Source of the DNA: an uncultured Collinsella sp.
GTDB taxonomy: Bacteria > Actinomycetota > Coriobacteriia > Coriobacteriales > Coriobacteriaceae
Length of the DNA: 23,160 nt
Direction of reading: 5' to 3'
NCBI GenBank assembly: GCA_900754385.1
Contig: CAAECP010000101.1
Location: forward strand, 1 to 23,160
Shown: positions 15,306 to 23,089 of the stretch, in pieces
Position numbering within the stretch: position 1 is the first letter of the stretch
Layout of the letters: each line of letters opens with the position of its first letter
The notes under the pieces: model-generated
Told to the model about the DNA's origin: nothing
The model's database searches: none
What the model saw: the letters and a program-made list of their open reading frames with translations, nothing else
Translations under genes and position numbers: made by a program

Positions 15306-16709
15306 TTATTCCGCGGTCTGCTCCTTGATGGCGGCGCGCTTACCGAGCACAAACGTCGACACAAAGGCGCAGGCAAGAGACACGGCCATGACCGTGAGTG
15401 CAAGCGCAAGATTCGTGAGAGAACCGTCCGCACCGATATACGCCGGGAAAGCAATGAAGCTGCACGCCGTGATGACGTATTGCGTCATGCCGGTGATGCC
15501 GGCGATAATGCCGCCAATGCAGCCACCGATCATGGCGCCCACGAGCGGGAAGCGCTTGGTGAACAGCACGCCGTACACACCCGGCTCGGTAATAGAGCAC
15601 ATAGCCGTGACGCCGGCGCCCACCGCGACGGAACGCTCCTCCACCTTGGTCTCGACGGCTGCGGCGGCAAGGCACGCACCGGCGACGGCAAGGTTGGCAG
15701 CGGTCATGCCGGCACAGATGAGCGGGTCGGAACCGACCTCGGCCATAAGGATGAACTGCAGCGGGTAGAGCGCATTATTCATACCAAAGAAGACGAGGAA
15801 CGGGGTGAAGCAACCCACGAACGCGACAGCTACAGCAGGGCAAGCGCGATAGACGTTGATGAGCACGTCAGCAAGCACAGTGCCCGCAGTGTAGCCAATG
15901 GGACCAAGGACGAGCAACGTAACGGGCACGGTCACTAACATGGTGAGCAGTGGGACGAAGACCGTGCGCAAAACCTCGGGCAGAACCCTCTGGAACCAGC
16001 GGTAAGCCACGCTCATGAGCAGCACGCCCAAGATGACGGGGAAGACCGTGGAGTTGTAACTCACCGCGGGAACGGCGAGACCAAAGAAGTCATAGACGGT
16101 ATCATTGCCCTGACCAATGGTGTAGAAGAGCAACACCGCGCCCAGGAAGGCGCCGAGATAACCGTTGGACTTGAGACGCTGGGCGGCGGAAAAGCCGATA
16201 AAGACCGGCAGGAAATAGAATGTCGCCTGGTTGATGCAGGAAAAGAACTGATACGTGCCCGAATCGCTCGAAACGCCGCAGAAGTTAACGAGAAGCGTGA
16301 GTACAGCGCCCGTCAGACCACCGGCGACGATGACCGGGATGACCGGGGAAAACGTTCCGCCAAGGAATGAGAGGATAGCGTTGACGACACTTCCGTGATC
16401 CTTGTGGTCGACCTTTGCCGCCTGCGGATCGTCAACCGAGCCGCCCGCCGCAATGCTCTCGATCTTGAGAAACTCCTCGTAAAGACTCGGCACGTCCTGT
16501 CCGATCACAAACTGATATTCACCGTTCTGGACGACGAGCCCGATCACGCCGGAAACCGCCTTTGCCGCGCCCTCGTCAAACGTGCTGGCATCTTTAAGCT
16601 GAAGTCGCAAGCGGGTCATGCAGTGCGCGACGTTGGCAATATTTTGCTCGCCACCGCATGCGGACACGATGGCCGAGCACATCGCTGCATAGTCTTTCTT
16701 GGCTGCCAT
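15306..16709 (-). CDS. PTS beta-glucoside-type transporter, subunit EIIBC
   Basis: A 467-residue sugar permease of the phosphoenolpyruvate phosphotransferase system. The EIIB domain comes first, with phospho-cysteine C30 in NVAHCMTRLRLQL, joined by a linker (about 80-105) to a membrane EIIC domain of about ten hydrophobic segments. The EIIC signature SITEPGVYGVLF is present. There is no EIIA domain, so phosphate must come from a separate EIIA, not in this window. It would import and phosphorylate a beta-glucoside for the GH1 enzyme encoded next. The frame is open to 16742, but GAAGGG 9 nt upstream favours the ATG at 16709. RpiR is the likely regulator. Confidence 0.92.
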   Translation of the reverse strand: MAAKKDYAAMCSAIVSACGGEQNIANVAHCMTRLRLQLKDASTFDEGAAKAVSGVIGLVVQNGEYQFVIGQDVPSLYEEFLKIESIAAGGSVDDPQAAKVDHKDHGSVVNAILSFLGGTFSPVIPVIVAGGLTGAVLTLLVNFCGVSSDSGTYQFFSCINQATFYFLPVFIGFSAAQRLKSNGYLGAFLGAVLLFYTIGQGNDTVYDFFGLAVPAVSYNSTVFPVILGVLLMSVAYRWFQRVLPEVLRTVFVPLLTMLVTVPVTLLVLGPIGYTAGTVLADVLINVYRACPAVAVAFVGCFTPFLVFFGMNNALYPLQFILMAEVGSDPLICAGMTAANLAVAGACLAAAAVETKVEERSVAVGAGVTAMCSITEPGVYGVLFTKRFPLVGAMIGGCIGGIIAGITGMTQYVITACSFIAFPAYIGADGSLTNLALALTVMAVSLACAFVSTFVLGKRAAIKEQTAE

Positions 16710-16778
16710 GAGGCCTATCCCTTCACCGTTGATGTAGTACATCTCAGCGCGCGCTTGCTGATGGCTGCATCATATAAC

Positions 16779-16801
16779 GGACCCCTCTCGGCACGGGGTT
16801 C
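16779..16801 (-). terminator. Weak hairpin between RpiR and EIIBC genes
   Basis: On the minus strand GAACCCC and GGGGTCC form a 7-bp stem with one G-U pair and a 9-nt loop, followed by GTTATATGATG. The T-run is poor. TATGAT just after it could be a -10 box for the EIIBC gene, so this gap may hold an attenuator, an internal promoter, or both. Confidence 0.35.
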
Positions 16802-16813
16802 GGGATTTGGACC

Positions 16814-17665
16814 CTAGGCGAACTGAGCGAGCCCGGAACCGCCATAGAGAACAAAGTATCGGTTGTAGAGAAGATCGAAGAGATAGGTAATCCCGTACTG
16901 CGCGAACACGGTGCGCCCCTCCGTTGCCGGCGCCGGAGAGAGACGAACGGCATATGCAAAGTTCGCCATGATCTCGCCATTGGCATCGACAGTGACGAGC
17001 ACGCTCACGACCGGTGAATCTGCGAGAGCAGTGCGAACAGCACGTGCGTAATTTCCGTGCTCCGAGATAACGACGAGGACGTCGTCGCCGGCCAACGCTT
17101 CGAGTTGAGTGATATCGCCCGTCGAATCGGTGACGATATCGATTACTTTGTGCAGGTAGAGCATCGACTGTTGAAACTGTCTCACTGCGCCGCTCGAAAA
17201 GTCCGATGTGAGGATCACGATGCGCTTGGACCGATGCAACAGCCGCGCTAGGCGATCGAGCGTCTCCTCGGAAACAGCCTCGTTGATCGTACGGTCCATC
17301 TCGGCGAGCGCCGCAACGAGGTAGTCCCGGTAGTTCTCATGGTCGGTATAGCGTGAGAATAGTCGGCGGTGACGCGACCATTCCCACGAATAGGATTTAA
17401 GGTCCGAGAAGTTATCCAAACCAATCGATTGGCAGAAACGCCGAATCCCCGAACGCGATGTATAGCACTCCTCGGCTACGTCATAGACGTTGAGGTCGGC
17501 GAGTCGGTCGAACCGCTCCAGAAAATAGCGGGCGAGTGTACTGTCCATAGAGTCGTGGGGGCTTCGATTGACCACCGCGAGCAGTGAATTCATAAGACTG
17601 AAATGCCTGATAGACGGACGGCTGTCCTCCGGAGCGCGAACCGATTCGTCGACCTCGGTGCCCAT
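16814..17665 (-). CDS. RpiR/MurR-family transcriptional regulator (HTH + SIS)
   Basis: A 283-residue regulator. An N-terminal helix-turn-helix of RpiR type spans about 24-100 (LARYFLERFDRLADLNVYDVA, then SRSGIRRFCQSIGLDNFSDLK). A SIS domain at about 130-265 (SKRIVILTSDFSSGAVRQFQ, DVLVVISEHGNYARAV) should bind a phosphosugar. It lies immediately upstream of the EIIBC and GH1 genes and is likely to control them in response to a sugar phosphate. The ATG at 17665 comes 2 nt after the stop of the aminopeptidase gene, with GGAG inside that gene, so the two are translationally coupled. The first 20 or so residues are unusual, and M25 is a possible alternative start. Confidence 0.9.
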   Translation of the reverse strand: MGTEVDESVRAPEDSRPSIRHFSLMNSLLAVVNRSPHDSMDSTLARYFLERFDRLADLNVYDVAEECYTSRSGIRRFCQSIGLDNFSDLKSYSWEWSRHRRLFSRYTDHENYRDYLVAALAEMDRTINEAVSEETLDRLARLLHRSKRIVILTSDFSSGAVRQFQQSMLYLHKVIDIVTDSTGDITQLEALAGDDVLVVISEHGNYARAVRTALADSPVVSVLVTVDANGEIMANFAYAVRLSPAPATEGRTVFAQYGITYLFDLLYNRYFVLYGGSGLAQFA

Positions 17666-17667
17666 GG

Positions 17668-19053
17668 CTACAACTCCACGCTTTCGGCGCCGTTGATGGT
17701 TAGGTTGCGCTCGTAGAAGGCGGTGAGAGCGCGGATGGCGTACATCACGTCGCGCACGCCGCCGGTCTCGTAGCTCGAGTGCATGGCCAGCTGCGGCAGG
17801 CCCACGTCCACGGCATGCATGCTCGCCTGCATATTGGACAGATTGCCGAGCGTGGATCCGCCGGCCATATCGCTCTTGTTGGCGAAGGCCTGCGTGGGCA
17901 CGTCGGCGTCATCGCAAATAGCTTGGAACACCGCGCGGCTAAAGGCATCGGTACAATAGTGCTGGTTGGCGGCTTCCTTGATGACGATGCCGCCGTTGAG
18001 CACAACCTGGTTGCGCGCATCGCACTTCTCGGCGTGGTTGGGGTGCACGGCATGCGCGTTGTCGCAGCTCACGAGCATCGATGCGGCAAGGGCGCGATGA
18101 TACGACTCGTCGTCAAAGCCCAGCGATCCGTTAATGCGGCGCAATGCATCGGCCAAGAACGTTGACATGGCGCCCTGTTTGGTCTCGGAACCAACCTCCT
18201 CGTTATCAAAACAGCAGAAGACCGAGACGTCGCGCGCGTTCTCGGCGCCCAAAAATGCCTGTAGCGAGGTGTAGGCGCAGGCCAGGTCGTCGAGCTTGGG
18301 CGTCGAGATAAACTCGTCGGCCCAACCCCAAATGCGCGCATCCTGACGATTGACCAGGAACAGATCGCGACCCAGGATCTGCTCGGGCTCAACATCCAGT
18401 TCGTCGGCGATCAGGGCATCAAAGTCGCCCTGCTTAAGCTCGCCGGCACTGATGAGCGGGCACAGGTCGACAGCTCGGTTGGGAGCAAAGCTCTCGTTAA
18501 CGCCACGGTTCATATGGATGGCAAGGCTCGGAATAATGGCAACCTCGCGCTCGGTGGCAAGCAGGCGGCTCTCAATACGGTCGCCCTCGCGCACCAGTAC
18601 GCGGCCCGCGAGCGCCAGCGGACGATCGAACCAGGTGTAGTCGATCATGCCGCCGTAGGCCTCGGTGTTCAGACGCAGCGTCTCGCCTGCGCCGTCGAGC
18701 TCGGGGACGGCCTTAACCTTAAACGTAGGCGAGTCGCTGTGCGACGCCGTCAGCTGAAAATGATAGTCACCGGCAACGCCGTCCTCGCCCCACGTCGCGG
18801 TCAGGTCCTCGCCCACCTTAAAGGCAATAACGCTCGAGGTATTGCGCTGCGTGTAATAACGCCCGCCCGGCTCGATGTCCCACGCCGCGTTCTCGGGCAG
18901 GTAGGTAAAGCCCGCCTCGTCGAGCTCGGCCATAATGGTCGCCGCCGTATGGAACATGCTGGGGCATGCCTCGATAAAGTCGATAAGGTCGTTGGCGGCC
19001 TCGATATCATCGGCCGTCACATGCGCGCGCTCGGGCGTTTCCTGATCCGTCAT
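17668..19053 (-). CDS. M18-family aminopeptidase (aspartyl aminopeptidase type)
   Basis: A 461-residue cytosolic metallopeptidase that releases N-terminal, often acidic, residues. Zinc-site motifs of the M18 family are visible: H105 in TASHSDSPTFKVK, LDDLACAYTSLQ, CFDNEEVGSETKQGA, and a C-terminal LAMHSSYETGG. Length fits the bacterial family. The frame runs on to 19164, but AAAGGGGAG directly before the ATG at 19053 sets the start. The stop is 2 nt from the start of the RpiR gene, so it heads the leftward run peptidase-RpiR-EIIBC-GH1. Its link with sugar uptake is unclear and may only be shared transcription. It is divergent from the amidase gene. Confidence 0.92.
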   Translation of the reverse strand: MTDQETPERAHVTADDIEAANDLIDFIEACPSMFHTAATIMAELDEAGFTYLPENAAWDIEPGGRYYTQRNTSSVIAFKVGEDLTATWGEDGVAGDYHFQLTASHSDSPTFKVKAVPELDGAGETLRLNTEAYGGMIDYTWFDRPLALAGRVLVREGDRIESRLLATEREVAIIPSLAIHMNRGVNESFAPNRAVDLCPLISAGELKQGDFDALIADELDVEPEQILGRDLFLVNRQDARIWGWADEFISTPKLDDLACAYTSLQAFLGAENARDVSVFCCFDNEEVGSETKQGAMSTFLADALRRINGSLGFDDESYHRALAASMLVSCDNAHAVHPNHAEKCDARNQVVLNGGIVIKEAANQHYCTDAFSRAVFQAICDDADVPTQAFANKSDMAGGSTLGNLSNMQASMHAVDVGLPQLAMHSSYETGGVRDVMYAIRALTAFYERNLTINGAESVEL

Positions 19054-19214
19054 GCTCTCCCCTTTCGCTGGGTTGATGGTCCCTTCCAGCATACCCCGCC
19101 GCGCCAGCGCTGCACTCTTCATTCCGTGTTTAATCCCGCACCGCTCACCAAGTTGAGCCATCATGCCCGTGCACCTTTTGCGACAATTACGCTAACAGGA
19201 CGAGAGGAGCCGTC

Positions 19215-20300
19215 ATGAAGCCACGTAACATTGCCATCGCCTGCGGTGTCGCGGGAGTCGCCGTCGGCCTTGCCGCTGCCACCGGTATCGTTTATCACAA
19301 GCAAATCAAGTCCGCCGCGTCGCTCAAACGCTTGACCGGCTACGCGGATGGCTATGACCTGTACGCAATCGACATCGCCTACGACTACGATCTTGATCGC
19401 ATCATCGCCGCTGGCGTGCGCGACGACCAGGCCTACATCGATGCCGTGGTGGCGCAGGTGCTGCCCGGTGTGCCGGTACATGTCCAGGCGCCCCAGTTTG
19501 CCTGCAGCGCTTTTGTCGCCGTAGATGCCGAAGGCCGCGTGCGCACCGGTCGCAATTACGACTTTAAGGACGACACCTCGGCGCTGCTGGTGCGCAATCA
19601 CCCACGCGGCGGCTATGCCTCCATCGGCTTTGCCGCCCTCAATAACCTGGGCGCCAACACTCCGCTTGACTCCGTCACCGGACGCGCCGCGGCGTTGATG
19701 GGCCCGTTTGCCCAGCTCGACGGTGTTAACGAATGCGGCGTGTCCATTGCCGTACTCACCCTGGATTCCCAGCCCTGTGACCAGGACACGCAACGCCCCG
19801 TCATCAATACCTCGCTCGCCATCCGCCTGGTGCTCGACCGTGCCGCCACCACGCAAGAGGCAGTCGACCTGCTTTCCGCCTACGACATGCACGCCATGGC
19901 CGGACGCGATTACCACTTCTTTATCAACGACGCCGCCGGTGACGCGCGCGTAGTAGAGTGGGATCCGCGCGATCCGGACCGTGCTTTCAAAGCAACTCCT
20001 GTACGCCAGGTTACGAACTTCTACGCCTGCTATGGCGACGAAGTGCTGCCCAACCAAAAGAATGGCGAGCTGGGCCATGGTAAAGAGCGCACCATCGCAA
20101 TCGCCGATGTCCTCGACGCCCATGTCGGTGCCCAGAACGAGGCAGTCGCTTGGAAGGCCCTACGCGCTGCGGCGCAAGAGCCCAATCCGGAAGACATCAC
20201 CAGCAACACGCAGTGGTCGGTCGTCTTTGACAACACCGAACCCGCCGCCGCCATCACGCTGCGCCGCCACTGGGGCGACATCGATGCCTTCGCGCTGTAA
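19215..20300 (+). CDS. Membrane-anchored choloylglycine hydrolase-like (linear amide C-N hydrolase, Ntn) protein
   Basis: A 361-residue Ntn-hydrolase-family protein related to bile salt hydrolase, penicillin V acylase and N-acyl-ethanolamine amidase. A hydrophobic segment at about 7-27 is an uncleaved anchor or signal peptide. The presumed nucleophile is C97 (FACSAFVA), followed by GRNYDF (R113, N114, D116), LDGVNECG (N172) and INTSLAIRLVLD (198-209). In bile salt hydrolase the nucleophile is Cys2. Here it is internal, so activity would need removal of a propeptide of about 96 residues, as in acid ceramidase and NAAA. The likely location is the outer face of the membrane. The substrate could be a bile salt, an N-acyl amide or a beta-lactam; this cannot be told. 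GAGAGGAG precedes the ATG. Confidence 0.8.
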   Translation: MKPRNIAIACGVAGVAVGLAAATGIVYHKQIKSAASLKRLTGYADGYDLYAIDIAYDYDLDRIIAAGVRDDQAYIDAVVAQVLPGVPVHVQAPQFACSAFVAVDAEGRVRTGRNYDFKDDTSALLVRNHPRGGYASIGFAALNNLGANTPLDSVTGRAAALMGPFAQLDGVNECGVSIAVLTLDSQPCDQDTQRPVINTSLAIRLVLDRAATTQEAVDLLSAYDMHAMAGRDYHFFINDAAGDARVVEWDPRDPDRAFKATPVRQVTNFYACYGDEVLPNQKNGELGHGKERTIAIADVLDAHVGAQNEAVAWKALRAAAQEPNPEDITSNTQWSVVFDNTEPAAAITLRRHWGDIDAFAL

Positions 20301-20367
20301 GGAGCTGGCACCGTCGTCCTTACGCTGGCCTGACGTTGCTTACATTTCCATACATTTGAGCTAACAC

Positions 20368-20405
20368 GTTTTACCCCCGTATCAACAGTGTGCGGGGGTA
20401 AACTT
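20368..20405 (+). terminator. Hairpin terminator upstream of pfkA
   Basis: TTTACCCCCG (20370-20379) and CGGGGGTAAA (20393-20402) form a perfect 10-bp stem with a 13-nt loop. It lies about 70 nt after the amidase gene and 38 nt before the phosphofructokinase ATG. A TATAAC at 20416-20421 could be the -10 box for the kinase gene, though no good -35 is seen. Confidence 0.65.
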
Positions 20406-20440
20406 ATGCGCATGTTATAACTTGCCCGGAAGGATTCACC

Positions 20441-21520
20441 ATGCTTAGGATCGGTCTTCTTACTAGTGGCGGCGACTGCCAGGCGCTCAACGCCACCATG
20501 CGCGGCATCGTCAAAACGCTTATGACCAATAGCGAAGAACCTATCGAGATCTACGGTTTTGAGGACGGCTACCAGGGCCTTATCTACAGCAGATTCCGCG
20601 TCATGACGCCCGCCGATTTTAGCGGTATCCTCACCCGCGGCGGCACCATCCTGGGCACGAGCCGCACGCCGTTCAAGCGTCTGGACACTCCCGAGGCCGA
20701 CGGCGTCGAGAAGGTGCCGGCAATGGTCCACACCTATCACAAGCTGCAGCTCGACTGCCTGTTTATGCTGGGCGGCAACGGCTCCACCAAGACCGCCAAC
20801 CGCCTGCGCGAAGAGGGCCTCAACGTTATCGCCCTGCCCAAGACCATCGATAACGACACCTGGGGCACCGAGATGACCTTTGGCTTTACGAGCGCCATCG
20901 ACGTCGCCACCAAGTGCATCGACGACATCCACACCACCGCCTCGAGCCACGGCCGCGTGTTCGTTATCGAGATCATGGGGCACAAGGTTGGCTGGATCCC
21001 GCTGTACGCCGGCGTTGCGGGCGGCGCGGACGTCATCCTGATTCCCGAGATCCCCTACGACATGGACCAGGTCATCAAGACCATCGAGCATCGCATGGAG
21101 ACTGGCAGCCGCTTTACCATCGTGGCCGTCGCCGAGGGCGCTATCTCCAAGGAAGACGCGGCGCTGTCCAAGAAGGAGTACAAGAAGAAGCTCGCCGAGC
21201 GCACGAGCCCGTCGATCGTCTACGACATCGCCAAGGAGATCGAGGCCAAGACCGGTCGCGAGACCCGCGTCGCCATCCCCGGCCACACGCAGCGCGGCGG
21301 TCAGCCCGACGCCCAGGACCGCATCTTTGCGACCCAGTGTGGCGTCGAAGCCGCGCTTGGCTGCCTACGCGGCGAGTTTGGCTACATGATTGCCCTGCGC
21401 GACGGCAAGATGTGCCACATGCCGCTTGAGGATGTCGCCGGCAAGCTCAAGTTTGTCGACCCCCAGAGCGATCTGGTGCGCGAGGCCAAGGCGTTGGGCA
21501 TCAGCTTCGGCGACGAATAG
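20441..21520 (+). CDS. pfkA: 6-phosphofructokinase (group III, donor uncertain)
   Basis: A 359-residue phosphofructokinase, which makes fructose 1,6-bisphosphate in glycolysis. Motifs are GLLTSGGDCQALNA (5-18), GGNGSTKTA (111-119), LPKTIDNDTWGTE (132-144) and EIMGHKVGWIPLYAGVAGGAD. The second Gly of GGNGS is at the position that marks ATP users, while Lys134 in PKTIDND is the residue seen in pyrophosphate users. This mix is typical of the actinobacterial group III clade, which contains both ATP and PPi enzymes. GGDGS has become GGNGS, another departure from E. coli PfkA. AAGGA lies before the ATG at 20441. The 3' end of the gene is the outer arm of a long inverted repeat. Confidence 0.93.
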   Translation: MLRIGLLTSGGDCQALNATMRGIVKTLMTNSEEPIEIYGFEDGYQGLIYSRFRVMTPADFSGILTRGGTILGTSRTPFKRLDTPEADGVEKVPAMVHTYHKLQLDCLFMLGGNGSTKTANRLREEGLNVIALPKTIDNDTWGTEMTFGFTSAIDVATKCIDDIHTTASSHGRVFVIEIMGHKVGWIPLYAGVAGGADVILIPEIPYDMDQVIKTIEHRMETGSRFTIVAVAEGAISKEDAALSKKEYKKKLAERTSPSIVYDIAKEIEAKTGRETRVAIPGHTQRGGQPDAQDRIFATQCGVEAALGCLRGEFGYMIALRDGKMCHMPLEDVAGKLKFVDPQSDLVREAKALGISFGDE

Positions 21521-21696
21521 CCTCGGCTGGAACTGTTCTCATCGGAGGCCCCGGGGCTTACCTCCCAAATCGTCCTCGGACATGGCAGGACCCCGCTGCG
21601 CGCTTCGCGCGGCGGGGTCCTTCCGTCCTGCGGAAAGATTTGGGAGGTAAGCCCTGGGGCCTCCTGCGGCAACTAGGGAGGCCGAAGCTATTCGTC
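21512..21696. repeat. Nested hairpin of about 185 nt at the 3' end of pfkA
   Basis: There are three stems. The outer arms 21512-21527 and 21681-21696 match at 15 of 16 bases and include the last codons and stop of the kinase gene. They are followed on each side by 16 unpaired bases. The middle arms 21544-21571 and 21637-21664 match at 27 of 28 bases. Between the middle arms, AGGACCCCGC (21587-21596) pairs perfectly with GCGGGGTCCT (21612-21621), capped by CGCGC TTC GCGCG. The whole would fold into a long rod, or extrude as a cruciform in DNA. It may act as terminator, though no T-run follows the long stems. Confidence 0.9.
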
Positions 21697-21912
21697 TTCT
21701 TGCTGCGGGTGCGTGGGCTGAGATTTTGGGATGTTGCAGGCTCTTAGCTGAGAGTAGCACTGCCATTTGTCCTGAAATGGCTGGTCGTTAGGGGTTGCTA
21801 CTGGTAGTTGCGGTAGGGTTGGGGCAGATTCTAACTAGAGATGGTGGTCGCTACCGGTTGTTCTCGGCATACTCGGCTCATTCGATTCGACCATCAAACG
21901 AAAGGAACCACC
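21697..21912. other. Non-coding stretch between the long hairpin and the XRE gene
   Basis: No gene is supported here. A small hairpin GCCATTT/AAATGGC (21762-21768 and 21775-21781) is present, and a G/T-rich stretch with short repeats of TTGC and GGTAG lies at about 21793-21830. The promoter of the XRE gene must lie here, but no convincing pair of hexamers could be chosen. Confidence 0.5.
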
Positions 21913-22827
21913 ATGGATCTTGCGATGGCGCAGAGGCTCGTCGATCGCCGCAAAGCTGCCGGGCTTTCTCAGGAGGCGCTTGCCGCCCAGCTGGGTGTGA
22001 GTCGTCAGGCTGTCAGTAAATGGGAGCGCAGCGAGTCCTCACCCGATACCGATAACCTCATTGCGCTCGCCGCGCTGTATGGTGTATCGCTGGATGAGTT
22101 GTTGTATGGGGAAGCGGCTAGCGATGCCGATAGCTCAGAGGACGGCAGCACCGAAACGGTGGATGAGGCTAAAGAGGCCGAAGATTCTGCCGAGCACGCC
22201 GATTGCGGCGACAAACCACTTGTCGATATTTCCCTCGCGCGCGGCATCCACGTCATTGATCCCAATAAAGGCGAGGAAGTCCATGTTGGCTGGAACGGTA
22301 TCCATGTGACCAACGAGCGCAAGGGCGAAGAGGTGCATGTGGGGCCGGACGGCGTGCATGTCGATACGCTTGAGGACGATGGACATAGTGTGCATACCAA
22401 TGACGACGGCACCGTCACCATCGACGGCGAGACATTCTCCAGCTGGAAGGAAGCACACGACAAGCTCGACCATCATGGCAAGCATTTCCACACCAAGGTC
22501 GGACGTACATGGAACAAATTCCCCTTCCCCGCGCTTGTCGCCCTCGCCTATCTGGTGCTCGGCATTGTCTACGGCACATGGGGCATGGGGCTCTTGCTCG
22601 TCTTTCTGGTTCCCGTCTACTACGCGATTGGTGACTTTATCGATCGACGCCATTTGTCAAAGCTCATTGAATGCGTCTATCCAGCAGCCGCCATTGCATG
22701 GTTTCTCTATATATGGCTTTGCCTGGAGCAGCCCCATCCCGCATGGGCCATCCTCATCACGATTCCCGTCATAAAGGCGCTCATGCGCTGGTGCCGCAAA
22801 CAATGGAAGCACCGCAAACAGGCCTAA
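21913..22827 (+). CDS. XRE-family regulator with histidine-rich repeat region and C-terminal membrane domain
   Basis: A 304-residue protein. A Cro/C1-type helix-turn-helix occupies residues 5-65 (SQEALAAQLGVSRQAVSKWE). An acidic linker follows (68-100). Residues 110-165 hold imperfect repeats built on GIHV...KGEEVHVG..GIHV, with 12 His between 113 and 193, and then about four hydrophobic segments (206-221, 224-241, 254-271, 276-290) and a basic tail. It is therefore a membrane-tethered DNA-binding protein. The repeats look like short beta-strand turns and could bind metal, but that is inference. No partner gene is visible in the window. The frame extends to 21841, but AAAGGAACC places the start at the ATG 21913. 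Confidence 0.85.
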   Translation: MDLAMAQRLVDRRKAAGLSQEALAAQLGVSRQAVSKWERSESSPDTDNLIALAALYGVSLDELLYGEAASDADSSEDGSTETVDEAKEAEDSAEHADCGDKPLVDISLARGIHVIDPNKGEEVHVGWNGIHVTNERKGEEVHVGPDGVHVDTLEDDGHSVHTNDDGTVTIDGETFSSWKEAHDKLDHHGKHFHTKVGRTWNKFPFPALVALAYLVLGIVYGTWGMGLLLVFLVPVYYAIGDFIDRRHLSKLIECVYPAAAIAWFLYIWLCLEQPHPAWAILITIPVIKALMRWCRKQWKHRKQA

Positions 22828-22877
22828 ACCGCCCTAACCCGCCAGCACCACTCATCCGACACCACCCGCCCCTTCCA

Positions 22878-22944
22878 AGTTGTGGTGGAATAGGGACTGT
22901 TTTGAGGCTCCCAAGCACCAAACAGTCCGTATATCACCGCAACT
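22878..22944. repeat. Palindromic dispersed element, copy 2
   Basis: Arms 22878-22902 and 22920-22944 match at 21 of 25 bases around a 17-nt loop. The right end, read in reverse complement, begins AGTTGCGGTGATATA, identical to the ends of the element at 11618-11684, while the inner arm (GGACTGTTT) differs. It starts 51 nt after the stop codon of the XRE gene, much as copy 1 starts 42 nt after the radical SAM gene. Confidence 0.8.
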
Positions 22945-23044
22945 AACAAACAATTGGGTCAGTTCCGGCACGGAGACAAGCATTGAGCTGACCGCGCGCC
23001 AAGAAAAGGGCCTGTTTACTACGTTTAGCCCGAAGGGGCCACCC

Positions 23045-23089
23045 ATGACCGCCTTTTTCGAAAATCGACAGGCCTTCTACCTGCACTGA
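23045..23089 (+). CDS. Possible 14-residue peptide (leader?) at the window end
   Basis: ATG at 23045 opens a 14-codon frame, MTAFFENRQAFYLH, with GAAGGGG 6 nt upstream as a ribosome site. It holds three Phe codons and one Tyr codon. GGCCTGT (23009-23015) and ACAGGCC (23068-23074) could pair around its start. A leader peptide for an unseen downstream gene is possible, but so is chance. The rest of 22945-23160 shows no gene. Confidence 0.2.
   Translation: MTAFFENRQAFYLH

Noticed and set aside
19161..20123. 320-codon minus-strand open frame opposite the amidase gene
   Set aside because: Antisense to a gene with complete family motifs; the Val/Gly/His-rich composition is typical of a shadow.
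20030..21286. 418-codon open frame on the minus strand across the amidase and phosphofructokinase genes
   Set aside because: It spans two well-supported plus-strand genes and the intergenic terminator; composition is that of a shadow frame.
22880..23089. 69-codon plus-strand frame at the window end
   Set aside because: It starts inside the palindromic element, lacks a ribosome site, and its first two thirds show no protein-like pattern; only its last 14 codons were kept as a weak candidate.
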